A stretch of DNA of 64,000 bases from Pseudobutyrivibrio sp. UBA1225. Its GTDB lineage: Bacteria; Bacillota; Clostridia; Lachnospirales; Lachnospiraceae. The notes below the pieces were generated by a model. That model had not been told where the DNA came from and searched no databases. It worked only from the letters and a program-made list of their open reading frames with translations. The stretch is from positions 17,968 to 81,967 of the forward strand of contig DBWZ01000094.1 of assembly GCA_002309345.1 (NCBI GenBank), in the 5' to 3' direction. A program made the position numbers and the translations under genes. Below, one piece after another: positions 8,419 through 17,250 of this stretch. Positions within the stretch are counted from its first letter, which is position 1; every line of letters begins with the position of its first letter.

Positions 8419-8514
8419 ATGGAATTTCAACAGGTTATAGATGCTAGGCAGAGTGTAATAAGCTTTAATGGGAATCAGGTTTCAGATATTGATGAGATAG
8501 CCAAGTTTATTTAA
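8419..8514 (+). pseudogene. Remnant of a nitroreductase-family gene (N-terminal 31 residues)
   Basis: A short frame with a good AGAAGGAG site encodes 31 residues starting Met-Glu-Phe-Gln-Gln-Val-Ile-Asp-Ala-Arg-Gln-Ser-Val, which resembles the N-terminus of nitroreductase-family flavoproteins (x-Arg-Arg-Ser-x-Arg-x-Phe). The frame stops where the family would continue for another 130 or more residues. The second Arg of the FMN-binding pair is Gln. A terminator follows directly. It is best read as a truncated relic; a real micropeptide is possible but less likely. Confidence 0.5.
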
Positions 8515-8532
8515 AGTAAGTTGTATGTTAAG

Positions 8533-8559
8533 GGTCAGGATGTATTTCCTGACCTTTTT
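8533..8559 (+). terminator. Rho-independent terminator
   Basis: An 8-bp stem (8533-8540 with 8547-8554) is followed by TTTTT. It ends the OCD/nitroreductase-remnant transcript. Confidence 0.8.
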
Positions 8560-8576
8560 GTTGTATAGAAAAAATA

Positions 8577-8666
8577 AAAAATGTAAAGGAAACTTGACAT
8601 AAATCTCTCGAGGTGATAGAATCAAAAATGTAAAGGAAACTTGTCATAATTGTGGGGGGGTGATAG
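8577..8666 (+). repeat. 47-bp tandem duplication in the promoter of the XRE gene
   Basis: A 26-base block (8577-8602) recurs at 8624-8649 with one mismatch, and GGTGATAG at 8612-8619 recurs at 8659-8666 with the same 47-base offset. The unit contains a TTGACA-like -35 and a ribosome-site-like GGTGATAG. It could be a duplicated promoter or a paired operator for the regulator that follows. Confidence 0.7.
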
Positions 8667-8667
8667 G

Positions 8668-8874
8668 TTGGATAATTATGTAGAGCAGCTTCGCAAAGAG
8701 CGAGGGCTAAACCAAGAAGAGTTTGCTAAAGCAATTCGAGTGTCAAGGCAGACAGTTAGTGCTATTGAAAACGGCAAATACAATCCATCACTAGATCTTG
8801 CTTTCATCATTTCAGATTTCTTTGGCAAAACAATAGAAGAGATTTTTATTTACAAGGGAGGTGCGGATAAATGA
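8668..8874 (+). CDS. Small XRE-family transcriptional regulator (YozG-like)
   Basis: 68 residues, almost entirely a Cro/CI-type HTH: Gly-Leu-Asn-Gln-Glu-Glu-Phe-Ala, then Val-Ser-Arg-Gln-Thr-Val-Ser-Ala-Ile-Glu-Asn-Gly-Lys-Tyr-Asn-Pro-Ser. A TTG at 8668 is the best start, 8 bases after a GGGGGGTGAT site; a TTG at 8650 lies before that site. The ATGA overlap with the next gene implies co-translation. Such tiny regulators usually control the membrane protein gene they accompany. The duplicated block upstream is a plausible operator. Confidence 0.85.
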   Translation: MDNYVEQLRKERGLNQEEFAKAIRVSRQTVSAIENGKYNPSLDLAFIISDFFGKTIEEIFIYKGGADK

Positions 8875-9320
8875 AGAAAAGTAGTTTGTGCTTAAGTATC
8901 GCAATTACGGTAGTCGGAATTATATGTTTGCTAATAGCCATATTCACAGAAACCGTGTTTGATGGTTTGTTATGGGGATTCACTGGGGCATTCCTAGGAA
9001 TAGGCATAGCTTCTATGGTTAAATTTTTTTATTGGGCATCTCCTAAAAATGGTGAGCGTTACAAGGAGATTCTTGAGCAACAGGACATCGAAGTTAACGA
9101 CGAGCTTAATATCATAATTCGTGATAAGGCAGGTCATTTAGCATACCAATTTGCTTATATTGCAATAGTTGTTTCTATTATGATATTTGGATTCCTTGGC
9201 AAAGCAGGCATGCTCACAAACCATATGATATTTGTATATTATCTTATAGGATTACTAGTTTTCTTGCTCATCACATATGTTGCAGCGTTTAATCATTTCC
9301 GAAAAAAGATAGCCGGATAA
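8871..9320 (+). CDS. Small membrane protein, four helices, partner of XRE regulator
   Basis: 149 residues with hydrophobic segments at about 7-26, 30-50, 92-110 and 120-143, and a hydrophilic middle loop. It overlaps the XRE gene by four bases (ATGA). The arrangement, a short YozG-type regulator followed by a DUF2178-like membrane protein, is common in Firmicutes but its function is not established. No catalytic motif is visible. Confidence 0.75.
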   Translation: MKKSSLCLSIAITVVGIICLLIAIFTETVFDGLLWGFTGAFLGIGIASMVKFFYWASPKNGERYKEILEQQDIEVNDELNIIIRDKAGHLAYQFAYIAIVVSIMIFGFLGKAGMLTNHMIFVYYLIGLLVFLLITYVAAFNHFRKKIAG

Positions 9321-9382
9321 TTACCGGGAGAATTAAAATACAAAGCTCCATTTCAAAAGATATATTTCATACACATTAAACC

Positions 9383-9416
9383 AGACTCTTGATTATCAGA
9401 TGATAGTCGGGAGTCT
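9383..9416 (+). terminator. Long hairpin after the membrane protein gene
   Basis: A roughly 14-bp stem (9383-9397 with 9402-9416, allowing G-T pairs) follows the stop codon, with only a weak T tract. Probable terminator. Confidence 0.5.
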
Positions 9417-9591
9417 TTCAGTATAGCAATAACAAGTCCCAATACATCCAAACTCAATTTAAACAAAGTACGGAATCTTTTATGGATGAAATCTTTGAGA
9501 TGATGTTCAAGATTGTTGCCAAGTAGTACCCTATCTGTGGTAAAATATTATCACGAGACTGATATTTAAAGTGTGAAAGGAGATTTATACT

Positions 9592-10179
9592 ATGGCAAAA
9601 TACGTATGTCCAGTTTGTGGCTATATTCACGAGGGGGATGAACCACCGGCAGAATGTCCTGTATGTCATGTTAGCGGGGATAAATTCAAAAAGGTTGAAG
9701 GCGAGATTGCTCTTGCCGCTGAGCATGAATTTGGTGTTTATGCAAAGACAGTTAAGAACAATCCGGATATATCTGAAGAAGACAAGAAATACATCTTCGA
9801 TCAGCTCAAAGCAAACTTCGATGGTGAGTGCTCTGAGGTTGGTATGTATCTATGCATGGCTCGAATCGCTCATCGTGAGGGCTATCCAGAGATTGGTCTA
9901 TATTGGGAAAAGACAGCATATGAAGAGGCTGAGCATGCAGCTAAGTTTGCAGAGCTTTTAGGTTCTGATCTTGAAAAGAACATGACAAGCTCAACAAAGC
10001 AGAATCTTGCTTGGCGTGTGGATTGCGAATTCGGTGCTACACAGGGTAAGGTTGACCTTGCTACATGTGCCAAGAAAAACAATCTTGATGCTATACATGA
10101 TACAGTTCATGAGATGGCTCGCGACGAGGCTCGCCACGGCAAAGCGCTTAAGGGATTCCTTGATCGGTATTTCAAATAA
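9592..10179 (+). CDS. Reverse rubrerythrin (rubredoxin domain N-terminal, diiron C-terminal)
   Basis: 195 residues. The rubredoxin-type iron site is at the N-terminus (Cys6, Cys9, Cys22, Cys25), followed by a ferritin-like domain with Glu-x-x-His helices (Gly-Glu-Cys-Ser-Glu-Val-Gly-Met; Glu-Glu-Ala-Glu-His-Ala; Asp-Glu-Ala-Arg-His-Gly). This order is that of reverse rubrerythrins, NADH-linked hydrogen peroxide reductases of clostridia that protect against oxygen. A strong GGAG site and a terminator suggest a single-gene transcript. Confidence 0.93.
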   Translation: MAKYVCPVCGYIHEGDEPPAECPVCHVSGDKFKKVEGEIALAAEHEFGVYAKTVKNNPDISEEDKKYIFDQLKANFDGECSEVGMYLCMARIAHREGYPEIGLYWEKTAYEEAEHAAKFAELLGSDLEKNMTSSTKQNLAWRVDCEFGATQGKVDLATCAKKNNLDAIHDTVHEMARDEARHGKALKGFLDRYFK

Positions 10180-10191
10180 AATATATAGTCT

Positions 10192-10240
10192 AATGGCTAT
10201 CGTTATAGATGAATGATCATCGTGGCGGTAGCCATTTTTC
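10192..10240 (+). terminator. Rho-independent terminator
   Basis: An 11-bp stem (10192-10202 with 10226-10236) is followed by TTTCTTTTCTTT, right after the rubrerythrin gene. Confidence 0.8.
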
Positions 10241-10360
10241 TTTTCTTTAAATTACACTATAAACAAGATGGCTTGGTTCACGGTTTCTTCGTATTTCCAT
10301 GGTATCATGCTGTTAGTGTGTATAATTATACTTTTCTCATTCATAGAGAGGATAAAGCCC

Positions 10361-12076
10361 ATGAAACAAAGGAAAGGTAAATTAATTGGACAGGTTGTCA
10401 GAGTCGCTTGTATAGCATCTGCAGTAGGATGCATACTTCTTACCGTTATTGGTATCTTCAAAATCAAGGGAACTTATCTTGACATGGTTCACGAAGAACT
10501 ACACGCAGCAGGAACAATAGCCGACAGTGAGTTTACAAAAATGTGGGATGGAGACTGGGAATATACGGATGGTCAACTCTACAAGGGTGGCGAGCCAGTA
10601 TATGAAGAGTATCTAGAGACCATGGAAGATCTGAAGGCAGAAACTGGATTAGAGTATACACTATTTTATGGGGATGAGAGAGTTGTAACCACATTAAAAA
10701 TGGCAGGGACAAATGATTATCTTTTGAATACCAAGGCATCATCAGATGTCACAGATGCAGTAATCAAGCAAGGTAAGTCTATCTATCTGCCAGGTCGTCA
10801 AATAGAAGGAACAGAGTTCTACGCTTATTATGCTCCATTGGCTAACGGTGACGGAACAGTAGTGGGTATGATGTTTGTTGGTCGTGATGGTACGGAGATT
10901 AAAGCGACCATCAACAATATGTCTATCATGCTTATCTTAATAAGTGTCGTTGTCATAGCAGCGCTTTTTGGTATTGGACTTTGGGCAATAAAAAAGAGCT
11001 CTACAGCAATGAACGATATAGCTGAATCCATCAAAGAATTTGCAGATGGAAATCTCAAGGCGGAAATTCCTACACATCTGATAAAAAGAAACGATGAGCT
11101 TGGTACAATTTCTGAAAGTATTCAGAATCTTCGGGACAAGCTTACAGACATAATTGGAACTAGTGTCAAGCTATCTGGAGATGTAACATCCTCTGGTGAT
11201 AGGCTTGCGGAGTCGGCTGAGGAAGCATCTAACGTTTCAAGCATGATTACATCAGCCATTAATGGCGTCTCTGAGGGTGCAATAAATCAGGCTGAAAGCG
11301 TTCAGGACTCCGCTTCAAATGTCAGTGAAATTGGCTTGGACATTGAAACTATTTCCGACAATGTTGGAGTTTTAAATACAAACACCCAGGATATGAAGGA
11401 TGCCTGCGAAAATTCAATGAAGGCTCTCGATATCCTATTTGAACAGAATACAGCAGTTGTGGATTCAATGAAGGGGATTGACGAGCAAATCCGAAATACA
11501 AACGACTCAGTTCAGAATATCGCCGAGTCATCAAAGCTTATTACAGATATTGCTTCAGAAACAAATCTGCTTGCCTTAAATGCATCAATCGAGGCGGCCA
11601 GAGCCGGAGAAGCAGGCAAGGGCTTTGCAGTAGTTGCTGATGAAATAGGAAAGCTTGCGGCAGAGTCTGCTCACACAGCAGAAAAAATCAGTGCAATCAT
11701 TGATGAGCTAACTGTTGAATCTGAAAGATCCATTTCAATCATCGAGCAGATGAATCAGGAGATGGAGGCTCAGTCAGGTCATCTTGATGAGACCAAGCAC
11801 AACATGGAGATAATGAAGGATGGCGTTGAAAACGTATCTGTCAATGCTAAAGAAATCTCAGATAGAGTAAACAATCTTGATTCAGCAAAGGCAAATTTAA
11901 TTGATATAATTGATAACCTCTCAGCTATTTCAGAGGAGAACGCATCTACATCTTCGGAGACCAAGAACTCTATGGATAATTTGAATTCTACCTTTGCGGT
12001 TATTAGTGATGCTTCAGATTCATTGAAGAATCTTGCGGAACAGCTTTACGAAAAAATCAGTTATTTCAACATTTAG
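10361..12076 (+). CDS. Methyl-accepting chemotaxis protein
   Basis: 571 residues. A first membrane helix (about 10-33), an extracellular single-Cache-like sensing domain (about 35-185), a second helix (about 187-210), a HAMP linker and a cytoplasmic signalling domain. The hairpin-tip sequence Glu-Thr-Asn-Leu-Leu-Ala-Leu-Asn-Ala-Ser-Ile-Glu-Ala-Ala-Arg-Ala-Gly-Glu lies near residues 399-416 and would contact CheA/CheW. I chose ATG 10361 behind GAGAGG; the open frame back to 10268 includes what looks like the promoter (TATAAT near 10320). The ligand is unknown. It is followed 18 bases later by a cyclic-di-GMP enzyme gene. Confidence 0.9.
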   Translation: MKQRKGKLIGQVVRVACIASAVGCILLTVIGIFKIKGTYLDMVHEELHAAGTIADSEFTKMWDGDWEYTDGQLYKGGEPVYEEYLETMEDLKAETGLEYTLFYGDERVVTTLKMAGTNDYLLNTKASSDVTDAVIKQGKSIYLPGRQIEGTEFYAYYAPLANGDGTVVGMMFVGRDGTEIKATINNMSIMLILISVVVIAALFGIGLWAIKKSSTAMNDIAESIKEFADGNLKAEIPTHLIKRNDELGTISESIQNLRDKLTDIIGTSVKLSGDVTSSGDRLAESAEEASNVSSMITSAINGVSEGAINQAESVQDSASNVSEIGLDIETISDNVGVLNTNTQDMKDACENSMKALDILFEQNTAVVDSMKGIDEQIRNTNDSVQNIAESSKLITDIASETNLLALNASIEAARAGEAGKGFAVVADEIGKLAAESAHTAEKISAIIDELTVESERSISIIEQMNQEMEAQSGHLDETKHNMEIMKDGVENVSVNAKEISDRVNNLDSAKANLIDIIDNLSAISEENASTSSETKNSMDNLNSTFAVISDASDSLKNLAEQLYEKISYFNI

Positions 12077-12094
12077 TAGAAATGGGGGGCACTT

Positions 12095-13828
12095 ATGAAG
12101 AAATACGATTTTATCGACACCACAGTCGGTCAAATACCTACTGGGCTTCCAGGGGGCTTTTTCATATATGAGGCCGATGGTGACGAGAGGATTATATTTG
12201 CTGAAACCAATGTTATCCAGTTGTTCGGATGCTTGAGCTTCGAGGAGTTTATGGATTATGTTGGTGGAACATTTAAGGGCATGGTCCATCCTGAAGATTT
12301 GCATAAGATTGAAAACCAGATTCAGGCGCAGACACTCTTCGGTGAAAAGCGTCATGATTACGTTCGCTATAGAATCATAACAAAGCTTGGTGAAACTCGA
12401 TACATAGAGGACTTTGGTCACTTGCTTCACTGGATAAATGGAAAGAGCTTTTTCTATGTGTTTATTGTAGATATAGAGCAGAATGAATACCTTAGCGAAA
12501 CACGAAATTCATACGCCGAGGCGGAGATTCTATCTTCTAATAACGAGACTGATTCCCTCACGGGATTATTCAACATGTCATTCTTCTATCATAAGATACA
12601 AGGCTTGATTTCCTCGCCTGAGATCTTAAGACAGCAGGTGGCATTCATTCATTTTGATATTCCAAATTTCAAACTCTATAACGAGCGTCACGGCTTCAAG
12701 CTAGGTGATGAGTTGCTGTGCGATGTGGCAAGAGTCATCCGTGAAGTATTCTACGGAGCAACTGTTTCAAGGTTTTCAGATGATCACTTCGTGGTTTTTG
12801 CCACCGGTAACAAGAGCGAAATAATAGATAATGTTGAGGAGGTATACAAGCGTATACTTCTTTCTGATGATGTAAATAAAAAGGTTCGAATCAAGGCTGG
12901 AATTTATTTCTTGGATGATTCAAGAGCCGAGGTGGGCTTGGCGTGTGACCATGCCAGATTGGCCTGCAACAATATAAAAAACAGGCACGATGTGAACTAC
13001 TGCATCTACGATGAGATGCTTAGAGATAAACTGCGCCGCCAGCAGTACGTGGTCGATCATATAGATGACGCTTTGGCTGAGGATTATATCAAAGTATTTT
13101 ATCAGCCGATTATCCGGGTCAGCACCGGGGAAATATGTGGTTTTGAGGCGCTAGTTCGTTGGGTAGATCCAAAGATGGGATTGCTTTCACCGGGAGATTT
13201 CATCGAAACCCTAGAGCACTTCCATCTCATCCATTTAGTTGATGAATTCATGGTAAAAAAGGTATGTCAGGATTACAGCACTCTCTATGAAATGGGGATG
13301 GACTTGGTGCCTGCGTCAATCAATATCTCTAGACTGGACTTTGAAATTTGCGATGTTTTCAAGCTTCTAGAGGACTTTACAGAGATATATGGCGTGCCAA
13401 AGAATATGATTGAAGTTGAAATCACTGAGAGCGCCTTCAATGATAATACTGGACTTATTAAAAGCGAGGTCAAAAAAATCCGCGACGCCGGATATGAGGT
13501 ATGGATAGATGATTTCGGAAGCGGATATTCTTCGCTTAACACAATTTCAGATTATGATTTTGATGTGTTAAAGCTTGATCTTGTATTCTTGCGTAGTATG
13601 GATAAAAATCCGAAGACAAAAACCCTTATGGAATACATTATAAAAGCAGCCACTCAGATGGGTGTATCTCCTCTATGCGAGGGTGTTGAAACTGAGGAAC
13701 ACTACAACTTCCTAAAGGATACTGGTTGTGAGCGATGCCAAGGCTTCTACTTTGGAAAGCCGATGCCGATGGAAGAATTGATAGACTATATCGTTGAAAA
13801 AGGCATGAAGCTTGAGGAATGTTCCTAG
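12095..13828 (+). CDS. PAS-like / degenerate GGDEF / EAL cyclic-di-GMP phosphodiesterase
   Basis: 577 residues. A PAS-like N-terminus (about 15-135), a GGDEF-type domain (about 150-310) whose signature is degenerate (Ser-Asp-Asp-His-Phe in place of Gly-Gly-Asp-Glu-Phe), then a complete EAL domain (about 322-565). The EAL domain keeps Glu-Ala-Leu-Val-Arg-Trp, Glu-Ile-Thr-Glu, Asp-Asp-Phe-Gly-Ser-Gly, Lys-Leu-Asp and Glu-Gly-Val-Glu, so it should hydrolyse cyclic-di-GMP; the GGDEF part is probably only regulatory. It may share a transcript with the chemoreceptor just upstream. A strong terminator follows. Confidence 0.9.
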   Translation: MKKYDFIDTTVGQIPTGLPGGFFIYEADGDERIIFAETNVIQLFGCLSFEEFMDYVGGTFKGMVHPEDLHKIENQIQAQTLFGEKRHDYVRYRIITKLGETRYIEDFGHLLHWINGKSFFYVFIVDIEQNEYLSETRNSYAEAEILSSNNETDSLTGLFNMSFFYHKIQGLISSPEILRQQVAFIHFDIPNFKLYNERHGFKLGDELLCDVARVIREVFYGATVSRFSDDHFVVFATGNKSEIIDNVEEVYKRILLSDDVNKKVRIKAGIYFLDDSRAEVGLACDHARLACNNIKNRHDVNYCIYDEMLRDKLRRQQYVVDHIDDALAEDYIKVFYQPIIRVSTGEICGFEALVRWVDPKMGLLSPGDFIETLEHFHLIHLVDEFMVKKVCQDYSTLYEMGMDLVPASINISRLDFEICDVFKLLEDFTEIYGVPKNMIEVEITESAFNDNTGLIKSEVKKIRDAGYEVWIDDFGSGYSSLNTISDYDFDVLKLDLVFLRSMDKNPKTKTLMEYIIKAATQMGVSPLCEGVETEEHYNFLKDTGCERCQGFYFGKPMPMEELIDYIVEKGMKLEECS

Positions 13829-13854
13829 ATGATATAGCTAAATAGAAGCACAAA

Positions 13855-13886
13855 AAAAGCGACGCCGGCGGGGCGTCGCTTTTAAA
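13855..13886 (+). terminator. Strong terminator after the EAL gene
   Basis: A 12-bp GC-rich stem (13855-13866 with 13872-13883) begins with AAAA and ends in TTTT, so it works in both directions. Confidence 0.9.
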
Positions 13887-14362
13887 AAGGGAGAATAATG
13901 TTATGAAAAAAATGGTTCATCGCTTCTGTCTTGCGATGTAATTATAATACAATCTATTTCTGAAGGAACAATGGAAAAAATGTGAATAAAACATCAAAAA
14001 GAACTAGAATATTTGTGAATTGATTACCACGAAAAAGAGTCTGCCTAAAACAGACTCTTTATCCGTAACCCAAATACATTTAATAACTCCCGCACGGTCT
14101 CCACCGTGCCTCCCCTAAAAAAGACTAATGCTTTTTCATATGAGAATATTTTAGCATTTTGAATTTTGAAAATGGTGAAATATTGTGATTATTATGTGAA
14201 AGAAATGTGAAAAAGTCATAATACTGTCTATTAACTAAATAAATTGTTAAAAAACGGTATGAATCGCTATTTTCCGTGGAATTTAGCGCAAAAAATAATT
14301 ATAATAAGATATATGTCAAAATTTTGACTTATTTCCAAAATGTTTCAGACTCAGGGGATGTT
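13887..14362. other. Gene-poor interval with several hairpins
   Basis: No convincing gene. A 12-codon frame with a ribosome site (13903-13941) contains a CATCGC/GCGATG hairpin. A 10-bp stem at 14034-14060 resembles a terminator, and a 7-bp GC-rich hairpin lies at 14092-14109. The rest is AT-rich and holds the promoter region of the hydrolase gene. Confidence 0.5.
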
Positions 14363-15283
14363 ATGGCATTAAGAAAAATAAATTGGAACGATCCTCTTAT
14401 GAGGGCAATCAAAGCTTTCAATTCAATCGGGGGCAACTCCCTCACCAAAGAGGATTTAAAAAGACAGCGCTCAGCAATGGACAGAGCTGGCAAACTTGCA
14501 GCTCCAAAGGGCGATGTCTCTATAGATGCTTTCAAGGTGCAGGAGATTTCTTGTGAGTGGATTCAGCCAGAGATGGCACGTAATCCACAGTATGTGATTC
14601 TCTACGCACACGGTGGTGGATATATATGTGGTGGTTTGGGCTACGCCAGAATCTTGGCAGCCAAGCTGGCATTGGCAACAGGGTTTTCTGTTGTATCCTT
14701 TGCATATCGGCTTGCGCCTGAGCACAAATACCCTGCTCAGCTAGAGGATGGACAGGCGATTTGGGACTATCTCCTTCAGAAGGGGTATGGTGCTTCCAAC
14801 ATCCTGATGGCAGGAGATTCAGCTGGTGGCAATCTTGTGCTTTGCCTTACGCAAAGGCTTCTTAAAGAAGACAGAATTTCACCTAGAGCTCTGCTTTTGT
14901 TTAGCCCATGGACAGATATGTCCGCAGAGTCACCATCATACGAGGAATACGCAGAAAAGGATCCAGTCCTTACACACAGCTATGTTTGCAGTGTCAGCCA
15001 AGCTTATGCTGGCAAGGATGCCGATATGGCAGATCCATGCTTCAGCCCGCTCAACGGCGAGTTTGAGGGATTCCCTCCTACATTTATCATGGTAGGCAAA
15101 AACGAGATACTGTTAGATGACAGCACCAGATTACACAAGAAAATCAACAAGGCTGGGGGCAAGGCTTTGATTGACATAGAAAAGGATGGATGGCATGTTT
15201 ACCAACAGCTTCCTCTTCCTATGGCTAATCGAGCTATGAAGCGCTTAGCGGACTATATATCTTCCGAGATATATGAGAATTAA
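14363..15283 (+). CDS. Alpha/beta hydrolase, hormone-sensitive-lipase type (esterase)
   Basis: 306 residues. The oxyanion motif His-Gly-Gly-Gly is at 83-86 and the nucleophile elbow Gly-Asp-Ser-Ala-Gly-Gly at 151-156 (Ser153); an Asp near the Gly-Lys-Asn-Glu segment and the His of Asp-Gly-Trp-His complete the triad. This is the HSL family (alpha/beta hydrolase fold 3). ATG 14363 follows AGGGGATGTT; the longer frame from 14276 has no good ribosome site. No signal peptide, so cytoplasmic. It starts a tight three-gene set with an acyltransferase-like and a zinc-ribbon membrane protein, suggesting a shared lipid or ester pathway. Confidence 0.88.
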   Translation: MALRKINWNDPLMRAIKAFNSIGGNSLTKEDLKRQRSAMDRAGKLAAPKGDVSIDAFKVQEISCEWIQPEMARNPQYVILYAHGGGYICGGLGYARILAAKLALATGFSVVSFAYRLAPEHKYPAQLEDGQAIWDYLLQKGYGASNILMAGDSAGGNLVLCLTQRLLKEDRISPRALLLFSPWTDMSAESPSYEEYAEKDPVLTHSYVCSVSQAYAGKDADMADPCFSPLNGEFEGFPPTFIMVGKNEILLDDSTRLHKKINKAGGKALIDIEKDGWHVYQQLPLPMANRAMKRLADYISSEIYEN

Positions 15284-15299
15284 ATAGATAGGTAGAATC

Positions 15300-16547
15300 A
15301 TGGCAAGAGAAAATTGGTACAAGGTAGATAACGTTGCAAAAGTTTTCTTGGCCACAGCGGCCAAGAGAGATACAAGAACCCTCAGGGTCAGTTGCACCCT
15401 TTGGGAGGACATAGACAAGGATTTATTGCAGGATGCAGTTCTTTCTGCAATCCAAGACAGGCCTCAGTTTCAGGTGCGAATCCGCCGAGGCATCTTTTGG
15501 CATTACATGGAAGACACCGATTTACAACCGGTGGTTGAAGAGGAGCACGGCAGAGTTTGCCCACCACTTTATGCTCCAGGCCACGCAATGCTTCACTACA
15601 AGGTTACATACTATGGCAAGCGCATCAATTTGGATTTGTTTCATGCCCTTTCAGATGGAACGGGGGCGTTAGAGTTTTTAAATATCATCGTTTTAGATTA
15701 TTTAAAGCTCAAGTATCCAGACAAATTCGAAGAGGTTACAATACATTCCGGGGCCTCACAGGACGACTTAAACCAAGACAGCTACAAGCAGTTCTTTGGT
15801 AGCATGTATCTAAAGCCATCTACGCTTAAAAAGGCTTATCGTCCTAGTGGATTAAAGCTACCATATGATCAGCTTCAGTTTTTTGAAATCCAAGTTCCAT
15901 CTCAGGACATTCTGCCAAAGGCAAAGGAGATTGGAGTCGGGTTAACTAGTTACATCGGCGCCAAGCTGATGATGGCAATCAAGGAAGATATGCCACCAAG
16001 AAAAAAGGAAACACCTATCAATGTTTCCATGCCTGTCAACCTTAGAAACTACTATCCATCAAAGACATCTAGAAACTTTTTCAACAATGTAAATGTATCG
16101 CATGTATTTGATGAGGAAATCTCTTTCGAGAATTTGGCAAATGAATTCGACGAAAAGCTCAAGGCAAATCTATCCGAAGAAAACATCAAAAAACAGATGG
16201 ATAACTTTGAGACCATGGAATACTTTATCCCTGTCAGAGCGGTGCCACTTTTCATCAAACAGATGGTAGTTAAATATGGCTCCAAGGTCACAGATAAAAA
16301 GGTATCTGTTGTTCTTTCTAATCTCGGAGTTCAAAAACCACCAGAGGAACTGGTGCCGATGATTCAAAACTACAGTGGTTTCTGCAGCTCGCAGAATCTA
16401 TTTGTAGTCATGTCAAGCTATAACGGCGTGCTTACACTTGGAGTTACATCTCCATATTCAAATACCAGGGTCATCAAAAGCTTTGTTAGAGGACTTAGCG
16501 AAGAGGGCATGAAGGTTAAAGCTTTTGCGACGGAGGTGATTCGATAA
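15300..16547 (+). CDS. Condensation/acyltransferase-like protein (HxxxDG motif)
   Basis: 415 residues resembling the chloramphenicol-acetyltransferase-like superfamily that includes condensation domains, WS/DGAT enzymes and alcohol acetyltransferases. The catalytic motif His-Ala-Leu-Ser-Asp-Gly lies near residue 114, preceded by Asp-Leu-Phe, and a downstream Asn-Leu-Arg-Asn-Tyr-Tyr-Pro region matches the second half of the fold. No carrier domain is attached, so it is not an ordinary NRPS module. It starts 16 bases after the hydrolase gene and its stop overlaps the next start. Probable role: transfer of an acyl group in a lipid or surface ester pathway. The substrate is unknown. Confidence 0.7.
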   Translation: MARENWYKVDNVAKVFLATAAKRDTRTLRVSCTLWEDIDKDLLQDAVLSAIQDRPQFQVRIRRGIFWHYMEDTDLQPVVEEEHGRVCPPLYAPGHAMLHYKVTYYGKRINLDLFHALSDGTGALEFLNIIVLDYLKLKYPDKFEEVTIHSGASQDDLNQDSYKQFFGSMYLKPSTLKKAYRPSGLKLPYDQLQFFEIQVPSQDILPKAKEIGVGLTSYIGAKLMMAIKEDMPPRKKETPINVSMPVNLRNYYPSKTSRNFFNNVNVSHVFDEEISFENLANEFDEKLKANLSEENIKKQMDNFETMEYFIPVRAVPLFIKQMVVKYGSKVTDKKVSVVLSNLGVQKPPEELVPMIQNYSGFCSSQNLFVVMSSYNGVLTLGVTSPYSNTRVIKSFVRGLSEEGMKVKAFATEVIR

Positions 16548-17215
16548 TGAAGAATTGTCCTTATTGTAATATTGAGGTTGGAGGAGATCTTAAAAAATGC
16601 CCGTTCTGCCAAAGTAAGCTGGTGGGCGAGCCAGAAGAAAAATACTTTCCAACTCAGACAATACTTAAAATTCAATCATTTTTTTATAAGCTACAGTTAT
16701 TTATAGTTTGGATTGCAATCATCACCTTGATGGGTTTGGATTTTCTTTTCCATCTTCCACTTTATCCAGGGTGTGATTTCCACTGGAGTTTGTTGTTTTT
16801 TATGTGGCTTTTGGCGTTTGAATTTAGCATCATCAGGCTGTTCAAAAAGGGCATGAGCGCTTCGCGAATCCTTTCAATATCGGTTGGCATGGTGATGATA
16901 ATGCTTGGCATAACAGCATACTATATAGGTTTTTTCAAAGAATATATTTATTGGGTGCTGCCAAATGGAGTTATGGCAACCATGATTTGCAACTTTATCT
17001 TTTCAATGATAGACAAGACTGGAAACGCAATGGGTTATCTTTTAACCAATCTTCTAATCGGTATTTTACCGTACATTGCTTTCTATATTATGCAGACCAA
17101 TTGCCCACTAGAGTGGATGATATGCTTGTTAGTCAGCATCGCACTATTCATCGGTGCAATTATCTTTAGAGGAAGGGAAGTTGTTAGTGAAATTCAGCGT
17201 CGTCTGAATGTTTAG
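16547..17215 (+). CDS. Zinc-ribbon membrane protein, six helices (possibly DUF6320)
   Basis: 222 residues. The N-terminus is a treble-clef or zinc ribbon (Cys-Pro-Tyr-Cys, then Cys-Pro-Phe-Cys 13 residues on). It is followed by six hydrophobic segments between about residue 45 and 210. It overlaps the acyltransferase-like gene by one base (TAATG), so the two are translationally coupled. I believe this matches a Lachnospiraceae family of unknown function found beside such acyltransferases, but I cannot confirm the family number. It probably anchors or assists the pathway at the membrane. Confidence 0.7.
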   Translation: MKNCPYCNIEVGGDLKKCPFCQSKLVGEPEEKYFPTQTILKIQSFFYKLQLFIVWIAIITLMGLDFLFHLPLYPGCDFHWSLLFFMWLLAFEFSIIRLFKKGMSASRILSISVGMVMIMLGITAYYIGFFKEYIYWVLPNGVMATMICNFIFSMIDKTGNAMGYLLTNLLIGILPYIAFYIMQTNCPLEWMICLLVSIALFIGAIIFRGREVVSEIQRRLNV

Positions 17216-17250
17216 GGGTCTATAGATTGAATAATTATGGGGGATGAGGG

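Noticed and set aside
13903..13941. 12-codon leader peptide after the EAL gene
   Set aside because: It has a ribosome-like site but no downstream gene within reach and no coding evidence; mentioned only as part of the spacer.
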